DNA from: Variovorax sp. CF079
Lineage (GTDB): Bacteria; Pseudomonadota; Gammaproteobacteria; Burkholderiales; Burkholderiaceae_C
Assembly (NCBI RefSeq): GCF_900101545.1
Contig: NZ_FMZU01000001.1
Span: 62,001 to 126,000, forward strand
Direction: 5' to 3'
DNA length: 64,000 bases
The notes below the pieces were generated by a model. That model was given only the letters and a program-made list of their open reading frames with translations. It was not told the DNA's origin and ran no database searches. Positions 27,174-36,231 of the stretch are shown in pieces (the first letter of the stretch is position 1; every line of letters begins with the position of its first letter). The position numbers and the translations under genes were made by a program.

Positions 27174-29888
27174 CTAGCTCGCGAGGGCGCGGGTCACGAC
27201 CTCATGCGTGTCCTTGCTGAGATCGGGCTTGGCGGCCACGCGCACGATGGCCTCGCGCGCCGCGCTGCGGTACGGCTCGGCCAGCTTGCTCCAGCGGTCG
27301 AGCGCGCGCGCGAGGCGGGCCGCGACCTGCGGGTTGATGGCGTCGAGCTCGATCACGCGATCGCTCCAGAACACGTAGCCGGCTGCATCGGGGCGGTGCA
27401 GCGCGCCGGGGTTGCCGCTGCAGTAGCTGAAGATCACGCTGCGCGCGCGGTTCGGGTTCTTGAGCGAGAAGTCGGGGTGCTTCATGAGCTGCTTGACCAG
27501 CGGCAGGATGTCGCCGCCGCGGTCGGGCGCGCCGGCCTGCAGCGAGAACCACTTGTCGATGACCAGCGCCTCGTCCTTGAAGATCGCGTGGAAGCGCGCC
27601 AGCGCCGGCGCCGCCAGCGCATGGCCCGAGGAGACCAGGGCGTTGAGGGCGTTGAAGCGGTCGGTCATGTTGCCGGCGTCCTTGAAGCGCTGCAGCGTCT
27701 TGCCGGGCCACACGTCCGACTGTCCTGAGCCTGTCGAAGTGGCGCTCGCCCTTGCAGCAAGGCACAGGTTGGTGAGGGCGAGGCCCGCTAGCGCGCGGCG
27801 GCCCGAGGACACGGGGTCGGGCTGGTAGCCGCCGGTGTCGCGGTTCTGCTCGTAGGCCTGTTCCCAGTCGGCGAAGAGGCCGGCGGCGAGCTGCGTGCGC
27901 ATGGCTTCGCGCACGGCATGCACGCGCTGCGGATCGACCACTTCCAGCTGCTCGGCGATGTAGGTTTCCGAGGGCAGGGTGAGCACCAGTTCCTTGAAGG
28001 CGGCGTCGAGCTTGGGGTCGCGCAGCACGCGGCGCATGGCTTCGAGATACGCCTCGTTCAGCGGCGCTTCGCTGACACTGACGGCGGGCGTGCCGATCGC
28101 GTGGATCGCGGCGCGCAGCGCCAGGCGCTGGCCGGCTTCCCAGCGGTTGAAGGGGTCCGGGTCGTTGGCCAGCAGCGTGAGCAACTGGGCATCGCTGTAC
28201 TCGTGGTCGAGGATCACCGGCGCGCTGAAGCCGCGCAGGATCGAGGGCACCGGTTCGGCGTCGATGTTGATGAAGGTGAACTGCTCGCCCGGGTGCGTGA
28301 GCACCAGGGTGCGCGTGCCCTGCGTGGCGTTCTCTTCGCCCGCCAGCTGCAGCGGCAGCTCGCGGCCGTCGGCGCCGAGGAGGCCAAGGTTCACCGGGAT
28401 CACGAAGGGGTCCTTGATCGGCTGGCCCGGCGTCGGCGCGCAGCTCTGCAAGAAGCTCAGCGTGTAGCTGCGCGTCGCGGCGTCGTACACGCCGTGGGCC
28501 GCGAGGCGCGGCGTGCCGGCCTGGCTGTACCAGCGCTTGAACTGCGGCAAGAGGCGCGCGAGGTCGGAGTCGGGGTTGGCGTCGGCAATGGCCTGCGCGA
28601 AGTCGTCGCAGGTCACGGCCTGGCCGTCGTGACGCTCGAAGTACAGCGTGATGCCGCGCTCGAAGCCCTTGCGGCCGACCAGCGTCTGCATCATGCGCAC
28701 CACCTCGGCACCCTTCTCGTAGATGGTGACGGTGTAAAAGTTGCTGATCTCGATGTAGCTGTCGGGCCGCACCGGGTGCGCCATCGGGCCCGCGTCCTCG
28801 GGGAACTGGGCGGTGCGCAGCACGCGCACGTCCTCGATGCGCTTGACGGCGCGTGCCGAGGCGTCGGCGCACAGGTCCTGGCTGAACTCCTGGTCGCGGA
28901 ACACCGTGAGGCCTTCCTTCAGCGAGAGCTGGAACCAGTCGCGGCAGGTCACGCGGTCGCCGCTCCAGTTGTGGAAGTACTCGTGGCCGACCACGCTTTC
29001 GATGTTGCTGTAGTCAGCGTCGGTGGCGGTGGCCTGGTTGGCCAGAACGTACTTCGTGTTGAAGATGTTCAGGCCCTTGTTCTCCATCGCGCCCATGTTG
29101 AAGTCGCTGGTGGCGACGATCATGAAGCGGTCGAGGTCCAGCGGCAGGCCGAAGCGGGCTTCGTCCCACGTCACCGAGTTGACCAGCGAGTTCATCGCGT
29201 GCTCGGTCTTGTCGAGGTCGCCGGCGCGTACGTAGACCTGCAGCAGGTGTTCCTTGCCGTTGCGTGCCTTGATGCGCTGCTCGCGCGCCACCAGCTTGCC
29301 GGCCACCAGCGCGAACAGATAGCAGGGCTTGCGGAAGGGGTCGACCCACTTCGCGAAGTGGCGGCCCTCGGGGAGCTCGCCCTGTTCGACCAGGTTGCCG
29401 TTCGACAGCAGCACCGGGTAGGCGGCCTTGGCGGCGCGGATCGTCACCGTGTAGCTCGCCATCACGTCGGGGCGGTCGAGGAAGTAGGTGATGCGGCGGA
29501 AGCCTTCGGCCTCGCACTGCGTGAAGAAGGTGTTCTCGCTCACGAACAGGCCCATGAGCTTGGTGTTCTTCGCGGGCGCGCAGGTGGTGAAGAGCTCGAG
29601 CTCGAAGGCATCGGGCAGGTTGTCGATGACGAGCTGCTCGGCCTCCATGCGGAAGGACGCGCCCTGGCCGTCGACCAGCACCCGCGCCAGGTTGAGCTCG
29701 TCGCCGTCCAGGCGCAGCGGCTCGGCCGGCACGTCGGGGTTGCGGCGCAGGCGCATGCGGTTGAGCACGCGCGTCTTGGCCGGGTCGAGGTCGAAGGTCA
29801 GGTCGACGGTGTCGATCCAGTAGGCGGGGGCGCGGTAGTCCTCGCGGCGGATCGCGACGGGTTCGCCTTGGGCATCACGCAAGTGCAT
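27174..29888 (-). CDS. pepN: Aminopeptidase N (M1 family)
   Basis: 904 aa zinc exopeptidase. Exopeptidase motif GAMENKGLNIF and zinc motif HEYFHNWSGDRVT with the third ligand in KEGLTVFRDQE. The ATG at 29888 gives the family start MHLRDAQGEPV and has GGAGAC ahead. It overlaps the HAD gene by 14 bases. Around residues 717-724 the frame reads ATSTGSGQ, encoded by a repeat-like sequence that looks inserted relative to E. coli PepN. Confidence 0.94.
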   Translation of the reverse strand: MHLRDAQGEPVAIRREDYRAPAYWIDTVDLTFDLDPAKTRVLNRMRLRRNPDVPAEPLRLDGDELNLARVLVDGQGASFRMEAEQLVIDNLPDAFELELFTTCAPAKNTKLMGLFVSENTFFTQCEAEGFRRITYFLDRPDVMASYTVTIRAAKAAYPVLLSNGNLVEQGELPEGRHFAKWVDPFRKPCYLFALVAGKLVAREQRIKARNGKEHLLQVYVRAGDLDKTEHAMNSLVNSVTWDEARFGLPLDLDRFMIVATSDFNMGAMENKGLNIFNTKYVLANQATATDADYSNIESVVGHEYFHNWSGDRVTCRDWFQLSLKEGLTVFRDQEFSQDLCADASARAVKRIEDVRVLRTAQFPEDAGPMAHPVRPDSYIEISNFYTVTIYEKGAEVVRMMQTLVGRKGFERGITLYFERHDGQAVTCDDFAQAIADANPDSDLARLLPQFKRWYSQAGTPRLAAHGVYDAATRSYTLSFLQSCAPTPGQPIKDPFVIPVNLGLLGADGRELPLQLAGEENATQGTRTLVLTHPGEQFTFINIDAEPVPSILRGFSAPVILDHEYSDAQLLTLLANDPDPFNRWEAGQRLALRAAIHAIGTPAVSVSEAPLNEAYLEAMRRVLRDPKLDAAFKELVLTLPSETYIAEQLEVVDPQRVHAVREAMRTQLAAGLFADWEQAYEQNRDTGGYQPDPVSSGRRALAGLALTNLCLAARASATSTGSGQSDVWPGKTLQRFKDAGNMTDRFNALNALVSSGHALAAPALARFHAIFKDEALVIDKWFSLQAGAPDRGGDILPLVKQLMKHPDFSLKNPNRARSVIFSYCSGNPGALHRPDAAGYVFWSDRVIELDAINPQVAARLARALDRWSKLAEPYRSAAREAIVRVAAKPDLSKDTHEVVTRALAS
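27719..27739. repeat. Fragment of a dispersed repeat inside pepN
   Basis: The minus strand reads CTTCGACAGGCTCAGGACAG plus one base, a sequence I know as a common intergenic repeat in several proteobacterial genomes. Here it is in frame within coding sequence. Confidence 0.55.
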
Positions 29889-30561
29889 CGAGCGTCTCCA
29901 GAAAGTTTGATTTTGCGAGTTCGTTGTAGTCGCGCACGGCCGCAATCACATGCGGCCCTGCGAGTTCGGAGGCAGAGTGGGTGCTGCAGACCGCCACCGC
30001 GCGCATGCCGCCGCGACGCGCGGCCTCGATGCCGAAGGGCGCGTCCTCGAACACGACGCAGCGCGCCGGCGGCACGCCGATGCGGCGCGCGGCTTCGAGA
30101 AAGATCGCGGGTTGCGGCTTGCCGGGCAGGCCCTCGTCGCCGCCCACGATGGCGAGCGGCGCCGGGTCCAGCTTGAGCTGTGACATGGTGAAGGCGATGT
30201 TGTGCTTGTCGCCCGCCGTGCCGACCGCGATCTTGAAGCCGCGTGCCGCCGCAGCCTTGGCAAAGTCGCTGAAGCCGGTCACTTCGCGAAATGCCGCCCC
30301 GAAGAGCTCGCGGTAGATCGACTCCTTGGCGTGCGTGATCTCGATGCTCTCGGCTTCGGTCACTTCGCGGCCCATGAGCTCGCAGGCGCATTCGAAGGCC
30401 GTGCGGCCGGTGGTGCGGCGCATGAAGTCCGGGATGTCGATCGCCAGGCCCTTGCGGCGGCCGTACTCGACCCATGCCTTGGCGTGCCAGGGCATGGAGT
30501 CGACCATGGTGCCGTCCATGTCGAAGATCAGGGCTTCCGCCTTGTGCGAAGCGCCCTGCAT
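29875..30561 (-). CDS. HAD-family hydrolase, phosphatase/phosphoglucomutase-like
   Basis: 228 aa. Motif I FDMDGTMVDS, helical cap after it, motif II AVGTAGD, lysine in GLPGKPQPAIF and motif III CVVFEDAPFGIEAARRGGM. This arrangement is typical of the beta-phosphoglucomutase/GPH subgroup acting on sugar phosphates. Substrate unknown. It overlaps pepN by 14 bases and touches the prfB stop codon, so prfB, this gene and pepN probably share a transcript. Confidence 0.85.
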   Translation of the reverse strand: MQGASHKAEALIFDMDGTMVDSMPWHAKAWVEYGRRKGLAIDIPDFMRRTTGRTAFECACELMGREVTEAESIEITHAKESIYRELFGAAFREVTGFSDFAKAAAARGFKIAVGTAGDKHNIAFTMSQLKLDPAPLAIVGGDEGLPGKPQPAIFLEAARRIGVPPARCVVFEDAPFGIEAARRGGMRAVAVCSTHSASELAGPHVIAAVRDYNELAKSNFLETLDALA

Positions 30562-31665
30562 CAGACGCCTTGCTTCAACGAGGCTTCGATGAACGGATCC
30601 AGGTCGCCGTCCAGCACCTTCTGCGTGTTGCTGATCTCGACGTTGGTGCGCAGGTCCTTGATGCGGCTGTTGTCCAGCACGTAGCTGCGGATCTGGTGGC
30701 CCCAGCCGACGTCGGTCTTACTGTCTTCCAGCTTCTGCTGCTCTTCCTGGCGCTTGCGCATCTCGTGGTCGTACAGGCGCGAGCGCAGGCGCTTCCAGGC
30801 CACGTCGCGGTTGCTGTGCTGGCTGCGGCCGTCCTGGCACTGCACCACGATGCCGGTCGGGATGTGCGTGAGCCGCACGGCCGAGTCGGTCTTGTTGATG
30901 TGCTGGCCGCCGGCGCCGCTGGCGCGGAAGGTGTCGGTGCGCACGTCGGCCGGGTTGATCTCGATCTCGATCGAGTCGTCGATCTCGGGGTAGACGAAGA
31001 TGCTGGCAAAGCTGGTGTGGCGCCCGCCCGAGGAATCGAAGGGCGACTTGCGCACCAGGCGGTGCACGCCGGTCTCGGTGCGCAGCAAGCCGAAGGCGTA
31101 GTCGCCCTCGACCTTGATAGTGGCGCCCTTGATGCCGGCCGTGTCGCCGGGCGTCTCGTCCTCGATCTGGGTCTTGAAGCCCTTGCGCTCGGCGTACTTC
31201 AGGTACTGGCGCAGCAGCATGCTGGCCCAGTCGCAGGCCTCGGTGCCGCCGGCGCCGGCCTGGATGTCGACGAAGGCGTTCAGCGGGTCGGCCGGGTTGT
31301 TGAACATCCTGCGGAACTCGAGCTGCTTGATGTCGGCTTCGAGCTTGGCAGCGTCATCGGCGATGGACTGCAGGCCGTCCATGTCGCCTTCTTCCTTCGA
31401 CATTTCGAAGAGCTCGGTGTTGTCCGAGAGGCCGCTGGTGAGCCGGTCGAGCGTGACGACCACGTCGTCGAGCGACTTCTTCTCGCGGCCCAGCTCCTGG
31501 GCCTTCTTCGGGTCGTTCCAGACGTTGGGATCTTCGAGCGATGCGTTGACCGTCCTCAGACGTTCGGCTTTGGCATCGTAGTCAAAGATACCTCCGTAGA
31601 TCGACCGTCCGGGCGCTCAGGTCCGCGAGGGTTGCGCCGATTTGGTTGATTTGCTCTGCATCCAT
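30561..31665 (-). CDS. prfB: Peptide chain release factor 2, with programmed +1 frameshift
   Basis: RF2 recognises UGA and UAA. The gene is in two frames: 27 codons from ATG 31665 ([21 protein letters not shown]...RRYL) to an in-frame TGA at 31584-31582, then +1 into the frame starting with Asp at 31583 and ending at 30561, total 367 aa, the normal length. The peptidyl-hydrolysis motif GGQ is in [14 protein letters not shown]. The product level controls its own frameshift, as in other bacteria. Confidence 0.95.
31581..31595 (-). other. prfB programmed +1 frameshift site
   Basis: Minus strand GGAGG TAT CTT TGA C: an internal Shine-Dalgarno sequence immediately before the slippery CTT and an in-frame UGA followed by C. 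This matches the known RF2 autoregulatory signal. Confidence 0.95.
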
Positions 31666-31715
31666 GGGGTGTCCTGACGGTGTTCGGGGGGAAACCGGGC
31701 ATTTTCTCATGCCCG

Positions 31716-32642
31716 TCAAGGCCTGGCCGAGGCAAGGAAGTCTTCGATCAACGCGGCCACCCGCGCGGGCTGGTCGTGGTGCAGCATGTGGCCGGCATCC
31801 TCGACGCGGGCCAGGCGCACGTCGGGCACGGATTTCAGCCGTTCCTGGAAGTCGGCCAGGGTGTAGCGGCCCTTCCACCACTTGCCGAGGCTGTCGTCGG
31901 AGGCCACCACCGCCAGTACCGGCGCGGCGATGCCGGCATAGAGCGCCAGCGCCTCGTCGACGCGGAAGAGGTTGGCGTTGATGATCTTGTGCGCCGGGTC
32001 GCCGAGGATCTCCCAGCGCTCGCCGCCCTCGGGCAGGTGCCGGGCGGCGGACCACTGGCCGGCCAGCCAGTCGGCCTTGTCCTGCGTGAGGCGCGGGTTG
32101 GTCTTCATGAGGCGCCGTGCGACGCCCTCCGGCGCCGGGTAGCTGGCCAGGGCCATCTCGCCGCGGTGCAGGCGCTTCAGTTCGTCGATCCACTTGCCGT
32201 AGCGCTGGGGCGCTTCGTCCGGCTGCAGCAGCGGCATGCCGAAGCCCTCCAGGTTGACCAGGCGGCGCACCCGCTGCGGCCGAACGCCGCCGTACTGCAT
32301 GGCAATGTTGCCGCCCATGCTGTGGCCGACGAGGTCGATCGGCGCGTCGCCCGCGTAGTGGTCGAGCAACCAGTCCAGGTCGGCCAGGTAGTCGGGCATC
32401 CAGTAGTTGTCGACGCCGCCGCCCTCGGTGAGGCCGAAGCCGCGCCAATCGGGCGCGATCACTTGGCGTTCCTCGGCCAGCGCATCGACCACGAACTGCC
32501 AGGAGGCGGCCACGTCCATCCAGCCGTGGAGCAGGACCAGCGGCGGGCGCTCGGTTGAAGGCTGGCCCCAGACGCGCACGTGGTAGCGGAGGTTGCGGAC
32601 GGGGACGAATTCGCTGACGAAGGGGCGGAGGGCTTGGTACAT
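31716..32642 (-). CDS. Alpha/beta hydrolase
   Basis: 308 aa. Oxyanion loop LLHGWMDVAASW, nucleophile elbow VGHSMGG, acid in VVASDDSLG and histidine in EDAGHMLHHDQP, a complete esterase/epoxide hydrolase-type triad. Start at 32642 because the family domain begins at once after it. No signal peptide. Upstream of prfB with a 50-base gap, possibly co-transcribed. Confidence 0.85.
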   Translation of the reverse strand: MYQALRPFVSEFVPVRNLRYHVRVWGQPSTERPPLVLLHGWMDVAASWQFVVDALAEERQVIAPDWRGFGLTEGGGVDNYWMPDYLADLDWLLDHYAGDAPIDLVGHSMGGNIAMQYGGVRPQRVRRLVNLEGFGMPLLQPDEAPQRYGKWIDELKRLHRGEMALASYPAPEGVARRLMKTNPRLTQDKADWLAGQWSAARHLPEGGERWEILGDPAHKIINANLFRVDEALALYAGIAAPVLAVVASDDSLGKWWKGRYTLADFQERLKSVPDVRLARVEDAGHMLHHDQPARVAALIEDFLASARP

Positions 32643-32716
32643 CCGGTCGATGATAGGGAGGCAACGCAAGCCGCGCAGTCCAGCGCAGGACACGCACCCG
32701 CTGTAGCATTTCGCGC

Positions 32717-33778
32717 ATGCAAAAAATCCAACTCGGTCAGAGCGACCTCCGCGTCACGCCGATCTGCCTCGGCACCATGACTTTCGGCGAACAGGTGGAC
32801 GAACCCACCGCCCACGCCATCCTCCACCGCTCGCTCGAACGCGGCGTCGACTTCATCGACACCGCCGAGATGTACGCGGTGCCGGCCCGCAAGGAAACCT
32901 ACGGCGCGACCGAAACCATCATCGGCAACTGGTATGCCAAGAACCCCGGCACGCGCGCCAAAACCGTGCTCGCCACCAAGGTCGCCGGCCCCTCGCGCGG
33001 CATGCCCTGGGTGCGCGAGGGCGGCGGCATGACGGCGGCCGACATCGTCGCCTCCTGCGAGGGCAGCCTCCGGCGCCTGCAGACCGACGTGATCGACCTC
33101 TACCAGATCCACTGGCCCGAGCGGCATGTGCCGGCCTTCGGTAACATCTACTACGACCCGGCCAAGGAGAGCTCGCAAACCTCCATCCGCGAACAGCTCG
33201 ATGCGCTGGCGGGGCTGGTGAAGGCCGGCAAGGTGCGCACCATCGGCCTTTCGAACGAAACGCCCTACGGCGTGCACGAGTTCGTGCGGCTGGCCGAGGA
33301 ACACGGGTTGCCGCGCGTGGCCTCGGTGCAGAACGTCTACAACCTGGTGAGCCGCGCGGCAGAGAACGGGCTGGACGAGACCGTGCACCGGCTCGGCGTT
33401 GCTTTCCTGGCGTATTCGCCGCTCGCCTTCGGGCTCCTGACCGGCAAGTACGACAAGAGCGGCATCGTCGGCCCTGATGCGCCCCAGGAGGCGCGCATCG
33501 CGCGCTACGAATCAGTGCGCAAGCAGCGCTGGGGCCGGCCCGAGTCGCTGAACGCGGCGCGCCGCTACAACGCGCTGGCGCGCGAGCTCGACATGACGCC
33601 GACGCAGTTTGCGCTGGCCTTCTGCTACACCAAGTGGCTGGTGGCGAGCACCATCATCGGCGTGACTTCGGTGGCGCAGCTGGACGAGGACATCGATGCC
33701 TGGGGCACGACGCTGACGCCGGAGGTGGTGGGCGAAGTCGACAAGCTGCGCTGGGAAATGCGGGACCCCGCGATCTGA
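32717..33778 (+). CDS. Aldo/keto reductase, Tas-like
   Basis: 353 aa NADP(H)-dependent reductase. The tetrad is present: Asp in FIDTAEMYAVP with Tyr, Lys in VLATKVAG, His in LYQIHWPERHVPAFG. The insertion KETYGATETIIGNW and the WPERH segment are typical of the Tas branch. Divergent from the hydrolase gene by 74 bases. Substrate unknown. Confidence 0.88.
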   Translation: MQKIQLGQSDLRVTPICLGTMTFGEQVDEPTAHAILHRSLERGVDFIDTAEMYAVPARKETYGATETIIGNWYAKNPGTRAKTVLATKVAGPSRGMPWVREGGGMTAADIVASCEGSLRRLQTDVIDLYQIHWPERHVPAFGNIYYDPAKESSQTSIREQLDALAGLVKAGKVRTIGLSNETPYGVHEFVRLAEEHGLPRVASVQNVYNLVSRAAENGLDETVHRLGVAFLAYSPLAFGLLTGKYDKSGIVGPDAPQEARIARYESVRKQRWGRPESLNAARRYNALARELDMTPTQFALAFCYTKWLVASTIIGVTSVAQLDEDIDAWGTTLTPEVVGEVDKLRWEMRDPAI

Positions 33779-33796
33779 TGTCAGCCCCCGGCTTTT

Positions 33797-33856
33797 CACG
33801 CGCTCCGCGCGTGTAACTCCACCCCCGAGGGGGAGGCTCGGCCGCCTTGGGGCGGC
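33797..33856. repeat. Extragenic triple-hairpin repeat
   Basis: Three perfect or near-perfect hairpins in a row: CACGCGC/GCGCGTG around TCC (33797-33813), CCCCC/GGGGG around GA, and GCCGCC/GGCGGC around TTGG (33841-33856). I associate this type of element with intergenic regions of Comamonadaceae. It follows the reductase gene and may also end its transcript. Confidence 0.6.
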
Positions 33857-33870
33857 CCGGCGGCGGCCGA

Positions 33871-34038
33871 ATGAGCAAGAAGACCCACGTCAGCGAAACA
33901 CCCGTGGAGGCGACGATCCTCGATCTGCCGAAGATCGCGATCAACGGCGGACGGCGGGGCTACCTGGTCGGCATCGACCCGCAGGTTTGCGTTCGGCTGC
34001 TCGGCGCAAAACCGGTGCAGTGCGCGCTGGCAGAATAG
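33871..34038 (+). pseudogene. Internally deleted YbaK-type aminoacyl-tRNA deacylase remnant
   Basis: 55 aa. The first 11 residues [11 protein letters not shown] are the N-terminus of a Cys-tRNA(Pro) deacylase, and residues from [20 protein letters not shown] to the end are its C-terminus. The middle, about 100 residues with the catalytic pocket, is missing, yet the frame is kept. Intact proteins are about 155-160 aa. It cannot be active as a deacylase. It directly follows the triple-hairpin repeat. Confidence 0.7.
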
Positions 34039-34057
34039 CCGGCCGCCTGGAGACACC

Positions 34058-34699
34058 GTGAGTTCTTATCTTCCCTCGCTCATCGCGATCGTTCTGTCCT
34101 ACCTGCTCGGATCGCTGTCCTTCGCGGTGATCGTCAGCAAGTCGCTCGGCATGGCCGACCCCCGCAGCTACGGCAGCAAGAACCCGGGCGCCACCAACGT
34201 GCTGCGCTCGGGCAACAAGGGCGCCGCGCTCGCGACGCTGTTGCTCGATGCGCTCAAGGGCTGGGTGCCGGTGTTCCTGGTCCATCGGCTCGGCGCCGAT
34301 TTCGGCATGGGGCCGGGCACGGCGGCGCTGGCCGGGCTGGCAGCTTTTCTGGGGCATCTCTACCCGGTGTTCTTCGGTTTCCAAGGCGGGAAGGGCGTCG
34401 CGACGGCGGCCGGTGCGCTGGTCGGCATCGAATGGCTGCTGGGGCTGGCGACCGGCACCACCTGGCTGATCATCGCCGTCTTCTTTCGCTATTCGTCGCT
34501 GGCTTCGCTGGTGGCGGCCTTCTTCGCGCCGGCCTACTACCTGATCGGCGGCGGCATCGCCTGGCCGTTGCATCCCACGGTGCTGCTGGCGCTGGTGGCG
34601 ATCAGCCTGCTGCTGATCTGGCGGCATCGCGAAAACATCCGCCGGCTCGTGGCCGGCACCGAGTCCCGGCTCGGATCGAAACCAAAGACACAGGAGTAA
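34058..34699 (+). CDS. plsY: Glycerol-3-phosphate acyltransferase PlsY
   Basis: 213 aa membrane enzyme that transfers acyl from acyl-phosphate to glycerol 3-phosphate, the first step of phospholipid synthesis. Motif 1 is in [16 protein letters not shown], motif 2 in [21 protein letters not shown] start with GGAG ahead. About five membrane helices. RidA-family gene follows in six bases. Confidence 0.94.
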   Translation: MSSYLPSLIAIVLSYLLGSLSFAVIVSKSLGMADPRSYGSKNPGATNVLRSGNKGAALATLLLDALKGWVPVFLVHRLGADFGMGPGTAALAGLAAFLGHLYPVFFGFQGGKGVATAAGALVGIEWLLGLATGTTWLIIAVFFRYSSLASLVAAFFAPAYYLIGGGIAWPLHPTVLLALVAISLLLIWRHRENIRRLVAGTESRLGSKPKTQE

Positions 34700-34705
34700 A
34701 CGGCC

Positions 34706-35059
34706 ATGGGCACCATTCAGCGCTTTCACGTCGGCCCGCGCCTCAGCGAGACGGCGGTCCACAACGGCACCATCTACCTCGCGGGCCAGGTGCCCGACGA
34801 CACCACGCAGGACATCCGCGGCCAGACCTCGCAGGTGCTCGCGATGGTCGACCGCCTGCTGGCCGAGGCCGGCGGCGACAAGTCGCGCATCCTGATGACG
34901 CAGATCTTTCTGGCCGACATCACTGACATCACGGCGATGAACGAGGTGTGGGACGCATGGATCCCCGCCGGCCACACGCCGCCGCGCGCGACGGTGCAGG
35001 CGGCGATGGCCAAGGCGGCCTACAAGATCGAGATTGTCGTGACCGCAGCGGCTCAGTAG
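34706..35059 (+). CDS. RidA/YjgF family protein
   Basis: 117 aa. Family signatures YLAGQVPDDTTQDIRGQT, ILMTQIFLADITD and PPRATVQAAMA. The arginine of the active site (PRATV) is present, so it may deaminate reactive enamines/imines; other family members are chaperone-like or unassigned. Downstream of plsY on one transcript. Its end overlaps the convergent protease gene by seven bases. Confidence 0.88.
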   Translation: MGTIQRFHVGPRLSETAVHNGTIYLAGQVPDDTTQDIRGQTSQVLAMVDRLLAEAGGDKSRILMTQIFLADITDITAMNEVWDAWIPAGHTPPRATVQAAMAKAAYKIEIVVTAAAQ

Positions 35060-35694
35060 CGTTTTTCGAGAACCATCTGGTCGGCGTCGCGCCGCATCGA
35101 AAAGCGGCTGATGAAGCTGTTGCCCAGCAGCACATAAGGCATCGGCTGCTGCGAGACCACCGCCTCGACGTCGTAGACCTCGACGTCGCCGACCCGCACG
35201 GAGTTGAGGCGCACGCGATAGCCCAGCGCAATGCCATTGGCCGTGCCCATGCGGATCGGCTGCCCCTTGCTGAAATCGAGCCCGATGCGCTGCGCGTCGG
35301 CGGCCGACATGGCGATGCTGGTGGCGCCGGTGTCGAGCATGAAGTTGACCGAACGGCCGTTGATGGCGCCCTGCGTCATGAAGTGCCCGCCGCTCGATAC
35401 CGGCAGCACGATGCGGGTGCCGCCGCCACCGCCCGGACCGGCACCGCCGATGCTGACCGGCGTATCCATGCGCAGCGCCACGCGCTTGCCGCCGGCCTCG
35501 ACGGTGGCCTGCTCGCCCGCCAGCGAGAGCAGCTTGACGCCCTGGAAGGTCTCGCCCACGGCCACCGTCTTCGGCGCGCCGCCGTCCACGATCAGGATGG
35601 CGCGGCTGCCGATGGTGCCGGTGAGCATCACCGACTGGGCGTGCGCGAAGGTGCATGCCGCGGCCAGCAGCAGCACCGGAAGGATGGGCTTCAT
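35053..35694 (-). CDS. Retropepsin-like aspartyl protease, exported
   Basis: 213 aa. Signal peptide (KPILPVLLLAAACTFAHA), Gly-rich linker near residue 90, then the clan AA domain with the catalytic FMLDTGATSIAMS and PYVLLGNSFISRF. One DTGA site means it should work as a dimer. Periplasmic; natural substrate unknown. Eight bases separate it from the yajQ-like gene upstream. Confidence 0.85.
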   Translation of the reverse strand: MKPILPVLLLAAACTFAHAQSVMLTGTIGSRAILIVDGGAPKTVAVGETFQGVKLLSLAGEQATVEAGGKRVALRMDTPVSIGGAGPGGGGGTRIVLPVSSGGHFMTQGAINGRSVNFMLDTGATSIAMSAADAQRIGLDFSKGQPIRMGTANGIALGYRVRLNSVRVGDVEVYDVEAVVSQQPMPYVLLGNSFISRFSMRRDADQMVLEKRY

Positions 35695-35701
35695 GGGCGG
35701 C

Positions 35702-36187
35702 TCAGTCGCGGAAATTGTTGAAGGACAGCGGCATGTCCGGCACGTCCTTCTTGATCAGCGCCATCGCGGCTTGCAGGTCGTCGCGCTTGGCGCCGGTGAC
35801 GCGCACCGCGTCGCCCTGGATCGCGGCCTGCACCTTGAGCTTGCTGTCCTTGATGAGGCGCTGAATCTTCTTGGCGGTATCGCTTTCGATGCCGCTCTTG
35901 ACCTTGATCACCTGCTTGACCTTGTCGCCGCCGATCTTCTGCACGTCGCCCTTGTCGAGGAAGCGCACGTCGACGCTGCGTTTGGTGAGCTTGCTGCGCA
36001 GGATGTCCTCGACCTGGACCAGCTGGAACTCGGCATCGCCGATCAGGGTGATTTCCTTGTCCTTGAGCTCGACAGCGGCCGCGGTGCCCTTGAAGTCGAA
36101 ACGCGTGGCGATTTCCTTGGCCGTGTTCTCGACGGCATTCTTGACCTCGGGCAGGTTGGGCTCGCAGACGGTATCGAAAGACGGCAT
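35702..36187 (-). CDS. YajQ-family nucleotide-binding protein
   Basis: 161 aa, normal length, starting [22 protein letters not shown], diagnostic for YajQ. Two ferredoxin-like halves. Some homologues bind cyclic di-GMP and act as effectors. No signal peptide. Divergent from murB by 44 bases. Confidence 0.92.
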   Translation of the reverse strand: MPSFDTVCEPNLPEVKNAVENTAKEIATRFDFKGTAAAVELKDKEITLIGDAEFQLVQVEDILRSKLTKRSVDVRFLDKGDVQKIGGDKVKQVIKVKSGIESDTAKKIQRLIKDSKLKVQAAIQGDAVRVTGAKRDDLQAAMALIKKDVPDMPLSFNNFRD

Positions 36188-36231
36188 GGACTCTCCTCGG
36201 ACTCGCGCTGTGTGAATGCGACAATTCTCCC

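Noticed and set aside
27166..27178. Short CTAGC-TG-GCTAG palindrome after fbp start region
   Set aside because: Only five paired bases per arm and no T run; likely chance, and it overlaps the pepN end.
27918..30176. 752-codon plus-strand frame opposite pepN
   Set aside because: Antisense shadow of a clear aminopeptidase gene.
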